This document shows, piece after piece, positions 16,401 through 26,041 of a DNA stretch of 64,000 bases (positions are counted from its first letter, which is position 1; each line of letters opens with the position of its first letter). A program made the translations under genes and the position numbers. The notes under the pieces are model-generated. The model saw nothing but the letters and a program-made list of their open reading frames with translations, made no database searches and was not told where the DNA came from. This DNA comes from Candidatus Nitrosopumilus sp. (GTDB lineage: Archaea > Thermoproteota > Nitrososphaeria > Nitrososphaerales > Nitrosopumilaceae), in NCBI GenBank assembly GCA_003331425.1, contig QOOS01000001.1, positions 186,001-250,000 of the forward strand, given 5' to 3'.

Positions 16401-16769
16401 ATGATTCCTGGTGAATATTTTTTATCTGAAGATCCTATCATTGCAAATATAGGAAAATCAGTAATAATTCTAGATGTTAAAAATACTGGTGATAGACCAA
16501 TTCAAGTTGGTTCTCATGCACATTTTTTTGAAATCAATAAGGCATTAGAATTTTCAAGAAAAAAATCCTATGGATTCCATTTGAATATTCCTGCAGGAAC
16601 TTCTATAAGATTTGAGCCTGGAGATAGTAAAAAAATTGAATTAACTGAATTTTCTGGAAAAAAAACTGTTTACGGATTTAGTGGATTAGTAAATGGTTCA
16701 CTATCTGAAAAACAAAATGAAGCGTTCTCAAAGGCAAAAGAACAAGGATTTCGAGGTATGGAATTATGA
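16401..16769 (+). CDS. ureB: Urease beta subunit
   Basis: The 122 residues carry UreB motifs: [39 protein letters not shown], and [12 protein letters not shown]. The spacing to ureA is one base, and a GGAG sequence upstream (GGAGAG near 16388) can serve as ribosome-binding site. Subunits are separate, as in most bacteria, not fused as in Helicobacter or plants. Confidence 0.95.
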   Translation: MIPGEYFLSEDPIIANIGKSVIILDVKNTGDRPIQVGSHAHFFEINKALEFSRKKSYGFHLNIPAGTSIRFEPGDSKKIELTEFSGKKTVYGFSGLVNGSLSEKQNEAFSKAKEQGFRGMEL

Positions 16770-18478
16770 CTCTAAATATTTCTAGAAAAAATTATGCTGA
16801 TTTGTTTGGTCCTACAACAGGTGATAGGGTTCGTCTTGCTGATACCGATTTAATTATTGAAATTGAAAAAGATTTGATCAAACATGGTGATGAATCTGTT
16901 TTTGGTGGTGGAAAAAGTATTCGAGATGGAATGGGTCAAGCTAGTGGGGTATCAAGAGATGAATCACTTGATCTTGTTATTACAAACGCAATAATTTTAG
17001 ATCCTGTTTTAGGAATTATCAAAGCTGACATTGGTGTAAAAGACGGAAGAATTGTAGGTATTGGAAATGCTGGTAATCCAAATATTGCAGATGATGTGGA
17101 TATGGTAATTTCATCCAACACTGAAATTATTGCTGGTGAAAATACAATTTGTACTCCTGGCACCATCGATTCACACATTCATTTTATTTCTCCACAACAA
17201 GCAACACACGCAATTTGTAATGGAACTACAACAATGATTGGTGGTGGAACAGGTCCTGCTGATGGAACAAATGCAACAACATGCACTCCTGGAAAATGGA
17301 ATATTCATAGAATGATAGAATCTGTAGATAATTTTCCAATGAATTTTGGTTTTCTTGCAAAAGGAAATGATTCACTTGAACCTGCATTATTTGAACAAAT
17401 TAAATCCGGAGCTTGTGGACTAAAATTACATGAAGATTGGGGAACAACTCCGGCCACAATAAATTCTGCACTAAATGTCGCTGATAAAACTGACACACAA
17501 GTTGCTATACACACTGATACACTAAATGAATGTGGATTTGTTGATGATACAATAGCAGCAATTGCTGGTAGAACTATTCACACTTATCATACAGAAGGTG
17601 CAGGTGGAGGACATGCCCCAGATATCTTAAAAATTGCAAGTGAATCTAATATTTTACCATCATCGACAAATCCAACACGACCATTTACTGTAAACACTCT
17701 ATCAGAACATCTTGATATGATGATGGTGTGTCACCATCTTAATTCATCTGTGCCTGAAGATATTTCCTTTGCTGAATCTAGAATACGAGGTGAAACAATT
17801 GCTGCAGAAGATGTGTTACATGATATTGGTGTTCTTAGTATGATGTCTTCTGATAGTCAGGCAATGGGAAGAGTTGGGGAAGTAACTACAAGAAATTGGC
17901 AAACTGCAGATAAAATGAAAAAAATGACTGGAAGTTTACCTGAAGACAATTCTCAAAATGATAATTTTAGAGTTAAACGCTATATTGCAAAAATTACAAT
18001 TAATCCAGCAATTACACATGGAATTTCAGATCATGTTGGTAGTTTGCAGCCTGGAAGATTAGCTGATATTGTTATTTGGTCTCCCCAATTTTTTGGTGTA
18101 AAACCTAAAATGATTATCAAGGGTGGATTCATTGCTTATTCTTTAATGGGCGATCCAAATGCATCAATACCAACTACTGAACCAATTTTCTATAGACCCA
18201 TGTTTGGATCATTTGGAAAAGCAGTCCAATCAACATCTGTAATTTTTACATCTCAATTAGCATTAGATAATGGCATGCAAGAAAAAATTAATTGTGACAA
18301 AAAATTGGTTGCAGTAAAAAATTGTCGTTCTATTGGAAAAAAAGAAATGTTGTATAATGATTCAACACCTGAGATAGATGTGAATCCTGAAACATATGAA
18401 GTAAAAGTAAATGGAAAAATTACTACAACAGATCCTGCAACAAAATTATCTTTAGGTAGATTGTATCATTTGTTCTAA
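16766..18478 (+). CDS. ureC: Urease alpha (catalytic) subunit
   Basis: The 570-residue amidohydrolase holds the dinuclear nickel site. Visible are HIHFISPQQ (metal His pair), [10 protein letters not shown] with the lysine that becomes carbamylated, [20 protein letters not shown] and the flap with catalytic region MVCHHLN. All expected ligands are present. ATG 16766 overlaps the ureB stop by four bases. The gene ends inside the first copy of a 56-bp tandem repeat. Confidence 0.97.
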   Translation: MTLNISRKNYADLFGPTTGDRVRLADTDLIIEIEKDLIKHGDESVFGGGKSIRDGMGQASGVSRDESLDLVITNAIILDPVLGIIKADIGVKDGRIVGIGNAGNPNIADDVDMVISSNTEIIAGENTICTPGTIDSHIHFISPQQATHAICNGTTTMIGGGTGPADGTNATTCTPGKWNIHRMIESVDNFPMNFGFLAKGNDSLEPALFEQIKSGACGLKLHEDWGTTPATINSALNVADKTDTQVAIHTDTLNECGFVDDTIAAIAGRTIHTYHTEGAGGGHAPDILKIASESNILPSSTNPTRPFTVNTLSEHLDMMMVCHHLNSSVPEDISFAESRIRGETIAAEDVLHDIGVLSMMSSDSQAMGRVGEVTTRNWQTADKMKKMTGSLPEDNSQNDNFRVKRYIAKITINPAITHGISDHVGSLQPGRLADIVIWSPQFFGVKPKMIIKGGFIAYSLMGDPNASIPTTEPIFYRPMFGSFGKAVQSTSVIFTSQLALDNGMQEKINCDKKLVAVKNCRSIGKKEMLYNDSTPEIDVNPETYEVKVNGKITTTDPATKLSLGRLYHLF

Positions 18479-18589
18479 TTTATTTCCAAAATTATTTTTC
18501 ACGAGACAAGGCGTTTCAATTATTTAAATTCTAATTTATTTCCAAAATTATTTTTCACGAGACAAGGCGTTTCAATTATTTAAATTCTA
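18473..18589. repeat. Tandem duplication of 56 bp after ureC
   Basis: Two identical 56-bp copies (18473-18528 and 18529-18584) are followed by five bases of a third. The first copy includes the ureC stop codon. Each unit contains the GC-rich CACGAGACAAGGCG within AT-rich flanks. The identity of the copies points to a recent duplication. It may alter the spacing between ureC and the urea transporter, or repeat a 3'-end or regulatory signal. Confidence 0.9.
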
Positions 18590-18654
18590 TTTTAATTGCC
18601 GATTTCATAGATTTTTTCAAATCCTTAAGTAGTTGATTACCACTATAAGCCCTA

Positions 18655-20646
18655 GTGTCCATCCCTAGATCCATCTATGCGTTTTCGATCTTAGCTTTGA
18701 TTGCTGTCATTACTGTGTCTAGTATTCCTCAATCCGTATACGCAGCAGGTGCAATCTCTGAAGGTTTTGCCGTTGGAGAAGCCTTGCCAGAATGGATCGG
18801 TTGGGCCATTGTTGTTGGTTTAGGAATGGTTTTTGCTGTAATTATTACAGTAGAGGTAAAAATTGAAGAAAAATATCTCGGTGTTAGCCAAACTTCTGAA
18901 ATGTTTAACACAGCAGGAAGAACAATCAAAACAGGTCTTACTGCAGCAGCAATTGTTTCAGCATGGACGTGGGCTGCAACATTACTTCAATCATCAACTG
19001 TGGCATATCAATATGGTATTAGTGGTCCATTTTGGTACGCAGCAGGTGCATCCATTCAGGTTTTATTATTTGGAATTTTAGCTATTGAATTAAAACGAAA
19101 AGCACCAAATGCACACACGTTCTTAGAAATTATTCGCGCAAGATATGGTAATGGTTCTCACAAAATATTCTTAGTTTTTGCATTAATGACAAACATGATT
19201 GTAACTGCAATGCTTCTTCTTGGAGGTTCTGCAGTTGTCAATGGTTTAACTGGCATGGATATTTCACTGGCTGCATTCTTAATTCCAATAGGTGTTATGA
19301 TTTACACTTTAGTTGGTGGATTAAAAGCAACTTTCGTTGCAGATTACATGCACACTATCATTATTTTTGTAGTCATCTTAACTTTCGTTGCAGCTGTCTA
19401 TGTCAATACTGACATTACTGGCGGTATAGAAGGAATGTATGAAAAATTAGTACAAGCGGCTGAAATAAGACCGGTTGAGGGCAATGCCGCAGGTGCTTTC
19501 TTGACAATGGCATCAGCTGGTGGTTTGATGTTTGGTATCATTAACATAGTTGGAAACTTTGGAACTGTCTTTGTAGATCAGGCGTATTGGCAACGTGCAA
19601 TTGCAGCTCAACCAGGATCAACTGTAAAAGGTTTCTTACTTGGTGGGCTATGTTGGTTTGCCATTCCATTTACACTTGCAACAACGATGGGGCTGACGGC
19701 GGTAGCGCTTGATGTGGATATTACTATGCAACAAGCTCAAATGGGCTTAGTAGTTCCAGCTGCAGCAACGGCTCTAATGGGTGAACTTGGAGCAATTATG
19801 GTATTAACAATGTTATTCATGGCAGTAACTTCGGCAGGATCTGCGGAATTAATTGCAGTATCCTCTCTGGTAACGTACGATCTGTATAGAACTTACAAGA
19901 ATCCAAATGCATCAGGTAAACAACTTGTCAAAGTATCTAGGGCGACGATTGTTGCGTTTGGACTTGGGATGGGTGGTCTAGCTGTAGTACTGCTTAGCAT
20001 GGGTCTAAGTCTTGGATTCGTCTACTTAGCAATGGGTATCTTGATTGGTTCAGCAGTTATCCCAATTGCACTGACGATACTGTGGTCCAAAACTAACAAA
20101 GTTGCTGCGACAGCGGGAGCGGTTATTGGATTATTCTGTTCAACAACTGTATGGGTAATAACAGCATCTGGTGCAGGTGGTTTTGTCGAATCAGGTGGTG
20201 TTATTGACTTAGCTAGCCTTGGTAACAATTACGCTATGCTATTTGCAAATATTACTGCAATCCTATCGGGTGGTATAATTGCAATAGCTGGAAGTCTTGC
20301 AGCAGGCAAAACATTTGATTGGAATGATCTTAAAGAAAAGATTACTCTTGTCGAAGTCTCTGCTGCGGATCAAGCTGCATTAGAAGAAGATGAAGAGACA
20401 TTGAAGAGAGCATTCAAGTTTAGTCTTAAGGGAGGAGGCCTCATGACTTTAATTCTTATCATTGCATGGCCAATGCCATTAATTGCATCAGGATATGTAT
20501 TTGAATTAGGTTCTTACGCTGTATGGGTAGCAATATCAGTTGCATGGGTAGGAATTGCATCTGCAATAATCATCTTCTTACCAATAATCGAGGCAAGAAA
20601 GGGAATAGCAAAAGTCTTTAGTGGAAGTAAAACCGAAGGAGCATAA
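18655..20646 (+). CDS. dur3: DUR3-like urea transporter, sodium:solute symporter family
   Basis: The 663-residue membrane protein starts with GTG and a cleavable-looking segment (LALIAVITVSSIPQSVYAAG), then about 14-15 membrane helices typical of the SSS/LeuT fold. Long hydrophilic loops and motifs (GLKATFVADYMHT, FVDQAYWQRAIAAQPG, SAGSAELIAVSSLVTYDLY) match DUR3-type urea permeases. Placement after ureABC supports urea as substrate. The gene is visibly less AT-rich than its neighbours and uses more G/C-ending codons, as often seen for highly expressed genes. Confidence 0.88.
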   Translation: MSIPRSIYAFSILALIAVITVSSIPQSVYAAGAISEGFAVGEALPEWIGWAIVVGLGMVFAVIITVEVKIEEKYLGVSQTSEMFNTAGRTIKTGLTAAAIVSAWTWAATLLQSSTVAYQYGISGPFWYAAGASIQVLLFGILAIELKRKAPNAHTFLEIIRARYGNGSHKIFLVFALMTNMIVTAMLLLGGSAVVNGLTGMDISLAAFLIPIGVMIYTLVGGLKATFVADYMHTIIIFVVILTFVAAVYVNTDITGGIEGMYEKLVQAAEIRPVEGNAAGAFLTMASAGGLMFGIINIVGNFGTVFVDQAYWQRAIAAQPGSTVKGFLLGGLCWFAIPFTLATTMGLTAVALDVDITMQQAQMGLVVPAAATALMGELGAIMVLTMLFMAVTSAGSAELIAVSSLVTYDLYRTYKNPNASGKQLVKVSRATIVAFGLGMGGLAVVLLSMGLSLGFVYLAMGILIGSAVIPIALTILWSKTNKVAATAGAVIGLFCSTTVWVITASGAGGFVESGGVIDLASLGNNYAMLFANITAILSGGIIAIAGSLAAGKTFDWNDLKEKITLVEVSAADQAALEEDEETLKRAFKFSLKGGGLMTLILIIAWPMPLIASGYVFELGSYAVWVAISVAWVGIASAIIIFLPIIEARKGIAKVFSGSKTEGA

Positions 20647-20647
20647 C

Positions 20648-21163
20648 ATGACTTCATGTACAGGATGTAACGTTTCATTAGGATTTAAAAAATATAATTT
20701 TCAAAAACAATGGAGAATTCCTGGATATTTTTGTAGAGAATGTATGAAAAAAATGGGACAAGACTTTGATGATCATGGTAGAATCACTCTTCCTAAGAGA
20801 TCATGTGATTCATGTCATCAAGATTTCTATTTCTTAACTCAAACATGGCAAAATAAAAAACGTCATCGTTGTTGTGATGTTTGTAAAGATATTGTAGATA
20901 TTGAAGCATCTTCAGCTAAATATACAGAAGAACCATACCTTCCACCAGTACCTTCTCGAGTTCCAGTAATGATGGCTATTTTTGCAGCATTTGGTGTATT
21001 GTTAATGCTTGCTGGATTGGCATATGTTTTACTAAATTCAGATTTAGGAATTTTACACATTATTGTTGGTAGCTCTATGACTGCTGGTGGATTTATGCTT
21101 GCACGAAAAATGGTTAAAGTGAGAAATGTCATATTGGGTAAAATTTCAACCACCCAAAAATGA
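20648..21163 (+). CDS. Zinc-ribbon protein with two membrane segments
   Basis: From ATG 20648, one base after the transporter stop, the 171-residue protein has two cysteine clusters (CTGCN at 4-8 with CREC; CDSCHQDF with CCDVC) that make one or two zinc ribbons, then two hydrophobic helices (about 105-125 and 133-150) and a basic tail. An upstream GTG at 20621 would overlap the transporter and is less likely. Linkage to the urea transporter may be functional, but the role is unknown. Confidence 0.7.
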   Translation: MTSCTGCNVSLGFKKYNFQKQWRIPGYFCRECMKKMGQDFDDHGRITLPKRSCDSCHQDFYFLTQTWQNKKRHRCCDVCKDIVDIEASSAKYTEEPYLPPVPSRVPVMMAIFAAFGVLLMLAGLAYVLLNSDLGILHIIVGSSMTAGGFMLARKMVKVRNVILGKISTTQK

Positions 21164-21201
21164 TATGAATTTTTAAATTCTATTATGTTTATGGTAATAC
21201 T

Positions 21202-21294
21202 ATGCGAACAAGTGATCCAAAATATAGAAAATATATGCTAGCATTGATGGGAGTATGTGCAGCAATAATTGTTATTGTAAATATGCCAAAGTAA
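21202..21294 (+). CDS. 30-residue single-pass membrane peptide
   Basis: The small reading frame MRTSDPKYRKYMLALMGVCAAIIVIVNMPK has a basic N terminus and one membrane helix (12-27). It starts about 25 bases after an AT-rich TATA-like stretch (AAATTCTATTATG near 21175) and fits the gap between two genes exactly. Such small membrane peptides are easily missed. Coding status rests on composition and placement only. Confidence 0.45.
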   Translation: MRTSDPKYRKYMLALMGVCAAIIVIVNMPK

Positions 21295-21309
21295 ATTTAA
21301 TTAAAATTT

Positions 21310-21504
21310 TTATTTTTTAATTGATTCTAAAGAATGTCCACGATTTGTAATCATTTGTGTAACTGCCTCTATAGTATAATCAAGCCCGTGTTCTTCTTCA
21401 AAATGATCTCTTAATTTTCCAATCAAGCCCATAGTTAATTCTTCATCCAAAACTAGATCACATTCATAACCATAATCACTACATCTCATTTTGATTGACA
21501 TCAC
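21310..21504 (-). CDS. DUF1059-like small protein
   Basis: The 64 residues (or 63 from the second Met) contain KMRCSDYGYECDLVL, GLIGKLRDHFEEEHG and YTIEAVTQMI. The layout of two cysteines and a later His (C8, C15, H39) matches the DUF1059 family of small putative metal-binding proteins common in archaea. The role is unknown. Confidence 0.75.
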   Translation of the reverse strand: MMSIKMRCSDYGYECDLVLDEELTMGLIGKLRDHFEEEHGLDYTIEAVTQMITNRGHSLESIKK

Positions 21505-21588
21505 GTTTTTGAATTCTCAAAGCTATAAAAATGTCAGCATATTTTTTTGACAATACCACTATTAAGTCCTAAAACAAATTTCATATCA

Positions 21589-21969
21589 ATGAAAGGTTTG
21601 GAATTTATTTTTCTTGGAATGGGTTCTGTTTTAGGTGCATTTCTAAGATACAAACTTACTGAATCACCATTAATTTTCAATACATTACCTGTTAACGTTT
21701 TGATAGTCAATATTGCTGGAGCATTTATTCTTGGAGTATTTGTAGTAGTTTCACAACAATGGCATCTTGATTCAAAATATTCCTTATTTGCGGCTGTTGG
21801 TTTTTGTGGGTCATTAACTACAATGTCTGCTTTTGCACTTGACTCTAGTAATCTACTTGAAAGTAATCAATACATTTCATTTATTGTTAATATTTTTACA
21901 AATGTTGGATTATCTATTGCAGCCTTAATTGGAGGAAAATCCTTAATGACTGCAATAATTAATAATTAA
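21589..21969 (+). CDS. crcB: CrcB/Fluc fluoride channel
   Basis: The 126-residue four-helix membrane protein from ATG 21589 has the Fluc motifs: GMGSVLGAFLRYKL near the N terminus, NVLIVNIAGAFILGVF, and GFCGSLTTMSAFALD. Fluc channels export fluoride as antiparallel dimers. A TTG start 42 bases earlier would add 14 residues not typical of the family. No fluoride riboswitch is recognisable upstream. Confidence 0.88.
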   Translation: MKGLEFIFLGMGSVLGAFLRYKLTESPLIFNTLPVNVLIVNIAGAFILGVFVVVSQQWHLDSKYSLFAAVGFCGSLTTMSAFALDSSNLLESNQYISFIVNIFTNVGLSIAALIGGKSLMTAIINN

Positions 21970-21975
21970 TTGAAG

Positions 21976-22206
21976 ATGGTTTACTCGTATCAGGTAGTTA
22001 AATTTCAAACAATTTCATTCGTAAATGGAGTTCATTGGTCTCAATCTGTTAGTGATAAAGGAATCTTGTACAAATCACTAAAGGATCCATTTTCAAAACT
22101 AATTGTACAATCTCAAAATGGCTCAAAAAAATTATATCATATTCCAAAAGATCGAACAGTTGTTGTAAATAATGATAGTGTACATTTTCTAGGCGAACCA
22201 GCTTAA
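21976..22206 (+). CDS. Small hypothetical protein
   Basis: The frame gives 76 residues from ATG 21976 (78 from a TTG just upstream). It is a basic, probably beta-strand-rich protein (YQVVKFQTISFVNGVHWSQSV, KLIVQSQNGSKKLYHIPKDRTVVVNND) with no cysteines or membrane segment. It follows crcB by six bases and is probably co-transcribed. The family is not recognised. Confidence 0.5.
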   Translation: MVYSYQVVKFQTISFVNGVHWSQSVSDKGILYKSLKDPFSKLIVQSQNGSKKLYHIPKDRTVVVNNDSVHFLGEPA

Positions 22207-22305
22207 ACAGCATTTTTAATATTGATAAATATCAAATTGAATTTATATCACTAATTTTGTATTAGAATATTGTTAGACTTAACCAAGATAGTATTTGGAA
22301 ACATT

Positions 22306-22569
22306 ATGACTCAAGAAATTATTGGTTCAGAACCATCTATTTCTGAAATAAAGATTAGATTTGAAAAAGAATTTCAAATATTAATTAAAAATCTAGAATC
22401 AATTTCAAAACAAGATTTAGAAAATATTTTAGAACAACAAAAAATTTCTCAAAAACATGTGAATACTAGGCCTGGAGCTATGGCTTTGAATCAAAGTAAA
22501 ATTGAAATGTTTAATGATTACAATAACAAATATCTAAAAAAAATTAATGAAAAATTTACTACTTTTTAG
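22306..22569 (+). CDS. Small helical hypothetical protein
   Basis: From ATG 22306 the 87-residue protein is rich in Lys/Glu/Gln and predicted helical (IRFEKEFQILIKNLESISKQDLENILEQQ). A TTG at 22270 would extend it by 12 residues. It overlaps the tail of the antiporter gene on the other strand by 11 bp. No family is recognised. Confidence 0.5.
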   Translation: MTQEIIGSEPSISEIKIRFEKEFQILIKNLESISKQDLENILEQQKISQKHVNTRPGAMALNQSKIEMFNDYNNKYLKKINEKFTTF

Positions 22570-24019
22570 AATCATCTGTTGGTTTTACAAATCCACCATC
22601 TAATTTTTCATGATATTCATCTACTTCTTCAGTAATAATTTCATTATCTGGTGAATCATCTGTTGGTTTTACAAATCCACCTTGAATTGAATCTGGTGGT
22701 GGAATTTTCTTTGATTTTCCTAATCCTATAGTTGTAATTATTACTGATGATAAAATAATAAAAAATATCATTTGTGGATATGCCTCAGCATTTGGTAATC
22801 CCATTGTAATTGGATAAGTTGCAAGTACAGCAGCAGCTAATCCTCTTGGAATCATCGAATTTGTTACAGACTTGTCTAATCTAGAAAATTTCTTTGTTAA
22901 TACGGCTTTTACAACCCCTGCTCTGCCAACAAAGACTGCAATTGTAATGACAATACCAAATATCATATATTCAATTTGTCCAAATGTTGCCATTAATCCA
23001 ACAAATACAAAGAAAAATGATCTTACCAAAAATGTTAATTGATTATGTGTTGGATCATCCATCTCAATTCTAGGAACTTTAAATCTAAGAATTCTCGAAA
23101 GATGTCTTTTGTTACCAATCATTAAACCAAATACTAAGGCTGTTAGTGCGCCTGATTCTCCAAATGAGTTAGCCAAGAAAAATAATACAAATAATATTGA
23201 TAATGTTAGCATGTAAGCGTGTTGAGTATTTGCAAATTTTGTTGAAATATACATCCAAGGTATTCCCACACCAAATCCTAAAACTAAACCAACTACTACT
23301 GCTCTACCAATTGTTTCTTGTAATGTTTGTAAATCAAAATGACCTGCTAGTACTGCTTCAAATAGAATAAATGCAATAATTGTAGCAAGAATATCAGTAA
23401 CTGCTGACTCAAAACTTAAAATCGATTTAGTTTTTTCTGAAATTCTGATATTTCTTACTAAACCAAAAACAATTGCTGAACTACTGCCTCCAACAATTGA
23501 AGCTAACAAAATACTCTCTAACCATGTCCACTCTAATACATAATGAGCACCAACTGAAATTATTATTACTGATAAAATAAAACCAACAAGTGCTAGTGTT
23601 AGTGAATAATGAGCAGTTTTTATCACATGTTTGATATCTAAATTTAATCCACCATCAAACATGATAATAATTAATGCAAGTGCAGCAAAATATGGGACAA
23701 CTTGAATTACAGCTTCAGCTTGAATAATTCCAAATACTGGTCCTATGATTACACCTAGAATCATTAAAAATGCTACATCTGGAATACCTGTTTTTTTAAA
23801 AAATGCTTCACCAGCAACTCCAAGAAATATTACCACACCTGCTGCAAGTAATATTATTGGTGCAGCAGCAATCGGCTCATCTTGTATTGATAATGAAGAA
23901 ATTGATGTTTGGATTTCTGTCAGTTTATTCAAAATAACTGATGAATTAATTTCTGAAAATGAGAAACCTTCTATTTGCGATGTTATCAAATTTAATATTG
24001 TTAAAGTAATTGTATCCAT
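22559..24019 (-). CDS. Monovalent cation:proton antiporter (CPA family)
   Basis: The 486-residue protein has 12 or more membrane helices from about residue 50, with CPA-type motifs FDGGLNLD and SFESAVTDILATI (helix with paired acidic residue) and GRAGVVKAVL. It would exchange sodium or potassium for protons. The cytoplasmic tail carries the ten-residue string GGFVKPTDDS twice, at about 448-457 and 475-484. The choice between NhaP and KefB-like subfamilies cannot be made by eye. Confidence 0.85.
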   Translation of the reverse strand: MDTITLTILNLITSQIEGFSFSEINSSVILNKLTEIQTSISSLSIQDEPIAAAPIILLAAGVVIFLGVAGEAFFKKTGIPDVAFLMILGVIIGPVFGIIQAEAVIQVVPYFAALALIIIMFDGGLNLDIKHVIKTAHYSLTLALVGFILSVIIISVGAHYVLEWTWLESILLASIVGGSSSAIVFGLVRNIRISEKTKSILSFESAVTDILATIIAFILFEAVLAGHFDLQTLQETIGRAVVVGLVLGFGVGIPWMYISTKFANTQHAYMLTLSILFVLFFLANSFGESGALTALVFGLMIGNKRHLSRILRFKVPRIEMDDPTHNQLTFLVRSFFFVFVGLMATFGQIEYMIFGIVITIAVFVGRAGVVKAVLTKKFSRLDKSVTNSMIPRGLAAAVLATYPITMGLPNAEAYPQMIFFIILSSVIITTIGLGKSKKIPPPDSIQGGFVKPTDDSPDNEIITEEVDEYHEKLDGGFVKPTDDSKK

Positions 24020-24119
24020 TACTAATTGATTGAAATTCTATATGGTTAAAAAGTAAACTGAATTTTTCATGAGTGTTTAGATATTTTGTAAAACATTAAA
24101 TCCAATACAAGAATAATTT

Positions 24120-24668
24120 TTGTTATTGAGTGCAACTGATTCATTACGTGAAGATCATAAGCAAATTAGGCGTTTAGATAAAATAATAATAAAATGTTAT
24201 ACTGAGCTTTATGCCGGTAAAAATATTCCAATTTCAGATTTAGAAAAAATTACAATTATTATTGAGGAATTCTTTGACTCAATTCATTATTCTCGAGAAG
24301 AGGATTCATATTTTCCATGTGTTGCAAGTTATGATCATTTAAAACAAGAAATTCGAGCATTGTTAATTGAACATGAATTTTCAAGAAGAATTGCAATTCA
24401 AATAAAAAAGCATGTAAAACGATGGAAAAATGGCGAAGATGCACGTGAACCTGTTGCAAGATTTTTGAAAACATACTCTACTTATCTAATGGATCACATG
24501 AAAAAGGAAGAAAATTTCTTTGATAAAGCAGAAGCTGAAATAATTTCTAAAGAAGAGGAGTTTGAAATGTATGAGCAATTCAAATCTGTAATGACAGTTT
24601 CAAAAAAAATGGAAGATATGATTAAAGAGATTGATTATTTAGAAAATCAAAATTGGGTTCAAAATTAA
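24120..24668 (+). CDS. Hemerythrin-like di-iron domain protein
   Basis: The 182 residues form a four-helix bundle with hemerythrin ligands in order: REDHKQIRRLD (His), SIHYSREEDSYFP (His and Glu), IEHEFSRRI (His) and YLMDHMKKEENFF (His and Glu). Start codons are TTG at 24120 or 24126. Such proteins bind oxygen or iron, or sense redox state. It lies 31 bp upstream of cysC in the same direction. Confidence 0.82.
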   Translation: MLLSATDSLREDHKQIRRLDKIIIKCYTELYAGKNIPISDLEKITIIIEEFFDSIHYSREEDSYFPCVASYDHLKQEIRALLIEHEFSRRIAIQIKKHVKRWKNGEDAREPVARFLKTYSTYLMDHMKKEENFFDKAEAEIISKEEEFEMYEQFKSVMTVSKKMEDMIKEIDYLENQNWVQN

Positions 24669-24705
24669 CGTAAGCTCTTTATTAGTAATTTTAACATTTT
24701 TGAAT

Positions 24706-25221
24706 ATGAAACCTTTCATTCTTTGGATGACTGGTCTTCCTTGTTCAGGTAAGACCACAATTGTAAAAGATTTGCAGAAAGATATTCCAAATTTGGCAAT
24801 GCTTGATGGTGATGAACTAAGAGAATGGTTCTCACCAAAAGATTTTTCAAAAGCAGGACGTGATGAACATAACAAAAAAGTTGCTCATTTAGCTAAGCTT
24901 TTGCTAAATCATGGTGTTCCAAGTGTAGTATCTCTAGTTTCACCATATGTTGAAAATAGAGAAAATGCTAGAGAAATTATTTCTGCAGGTGATCAATTTG
25001 CAGAAGTGTATGTAAAGTGTTCATTAGCAAAATGTGAAGAAAGAGATGTCAAAGGCATGTATGCCAAGGCTCGAAAAGGAGAGATTAAAGGATTTACAGG
25101 AATTGATGATCCTTATGAGGCTCCAGAAAAAGCAGATTTAGTTATTGATACCGAACATGAACCTCTTGCAGATAGTGCAAATAAAGTAAAGGACTTTCTT
25201 AATGAAAGAAACCTACTCTAA
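24706..25221 (+). CDS. cysC: Adenylylsulfate (APS) kinase
   Basis: The 171-residue protein has P-loop WMTGLPCSGKTTI at 7-19, the DGDELREW motif, an AGRDEHNKKVAHLAKLL stretch and YVKCSLAKCEERDVKGMYAKARKGEIKGFTGIDDPYE, all diagnostic of APS kinase making PAPS. It overlaps the tail of cysQ by 9 bp. Sat and an APS reductase lie 16 kb away, so both PAPS and direct reduction routes appear encoded. Confidence 0.92.
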   Translation: MKPFILWMTGLPCSGKTTIVKDLQKDIPNLAMLDGDELREWFSPKDFSKAGRDEHNKKVAHLAKLLLNHGVPSVVSLVSPYVENRENAREIISAGDQFAEVYVKCSLAKCEERDVKGMYAKARKGEIKGFTGIDDPYEAPEKADLVIDTEHEPLADSANKVKDFLNERNLL

Positions 25222-26028
25222 TTTTTTAAATTCTCTTAAAATTTTTTCATGAATTAATCCATTGGTTACTAAGATACCATTTTGATGATACACATTTTCA
25301 TTATTGTATGTTAATTCATTTCCTAACATATCTGTCATTTTTCCACCAGCTTCTGAAATAATACAATGAGATGCAGCTGTATCCCATTCTTTCATTTTAT
25401 TTGTTGTAGTGATGTATACTTCAGCTTGACCTGAACTAATTTTACCGACTTTTAATGAACTTCCTATACTTGTAAAATCTTTAATTCCTATTTTTTCAAT
25501 GAAATCTTTTTCTTTATCTGATAAATGATGTCTAGAACCTATTGTTCTACATTTAGGTAGTTCAGAAATTTTAGTAACTGATATTTTCTCCCATTTATTA
25601 TCTGAATATCTAAAAGCACCACAATTTTTTTGTGCAACGAATAAGGTTTTTTCAGTTGGCCATGCAATTACACCTAAAATTGGTTTTTGATTTTCTATCA
25701 ATGCAATCATTACTGTAAATTCTCCAGTTTTATCAATAAAATCAGAAGTTCCATCAAGCGGATCAATGATCCAAACCATATCATTTGATAATCTATTTTT
25801 ATCATCAACATCCTCTTCAGAAAGAATTGAATGTTTTGTGACTGAGAGAATTTCTTTAATTATTTTATTACTTTGTAAATCTGCATCTGTTACTGGCGAA
25901 TTGTCAGTTTTAGTGAACGTTTTGAAACCTTTTTCATAAATTTTTAAAATTGTATTTCCCGCTTCTTGTGCAGCCTTAATTGCAAGATCTAATTCTGGAA
26001 TTTTATTTGAAATTGGAATATTATTCAA
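25213..26028 (-). CDS. cysQ: CysQ-like 3'-phosphoadenosine phosphatase (inositol monophosphatase fold)
   Basis: The 271-residue protein carries the lithium-sensitive phosphatase motifs: DADLQSNK, ILSEEDVDD, WIIDPLDGTSDFI and EWDTAASHCIISEAGG. The family includes CysQ, inositol monophosphatase and fructose bisphosphatase. Convergent linkage with cysC favours hydrolysis of PAP left by sulfation or reduction. Confidence 0.82.
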   Translation of the reverse strand: MNNIPISNKIPELDLAIKAAQEAGNTILKIYEKGFKTFTKTDNSPVTDADLQSNKIIKEILSVTKHSILSEEDVDDKNRLSNDMVWIIDPLDGTSDFIDKTGEFTVMIALIENQKPILGVIAWPTEKTLFVAQKNCGAFRYSDNKWEKISVTKISELPKCRTIGSRHHLSDKEKDFIEKIGIKDFTSIGSSLKVGKISSGQAEVYITTTNKMKEWDTAASHCIISEAGGKMTDMLGNELTYNNENVYHQNGILVTNGLIHEKILREFKKLE

Positions 26029-26041
26029 TTATGGTTTTTCC

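Noticed and set aside
20621-20647. Upstream GTG start for the zinc-ribbon gene after the urea transporter
   Set aside because: It overlaps the transporter's coding end and adds nine residues before a well-placed ATG at 20648.
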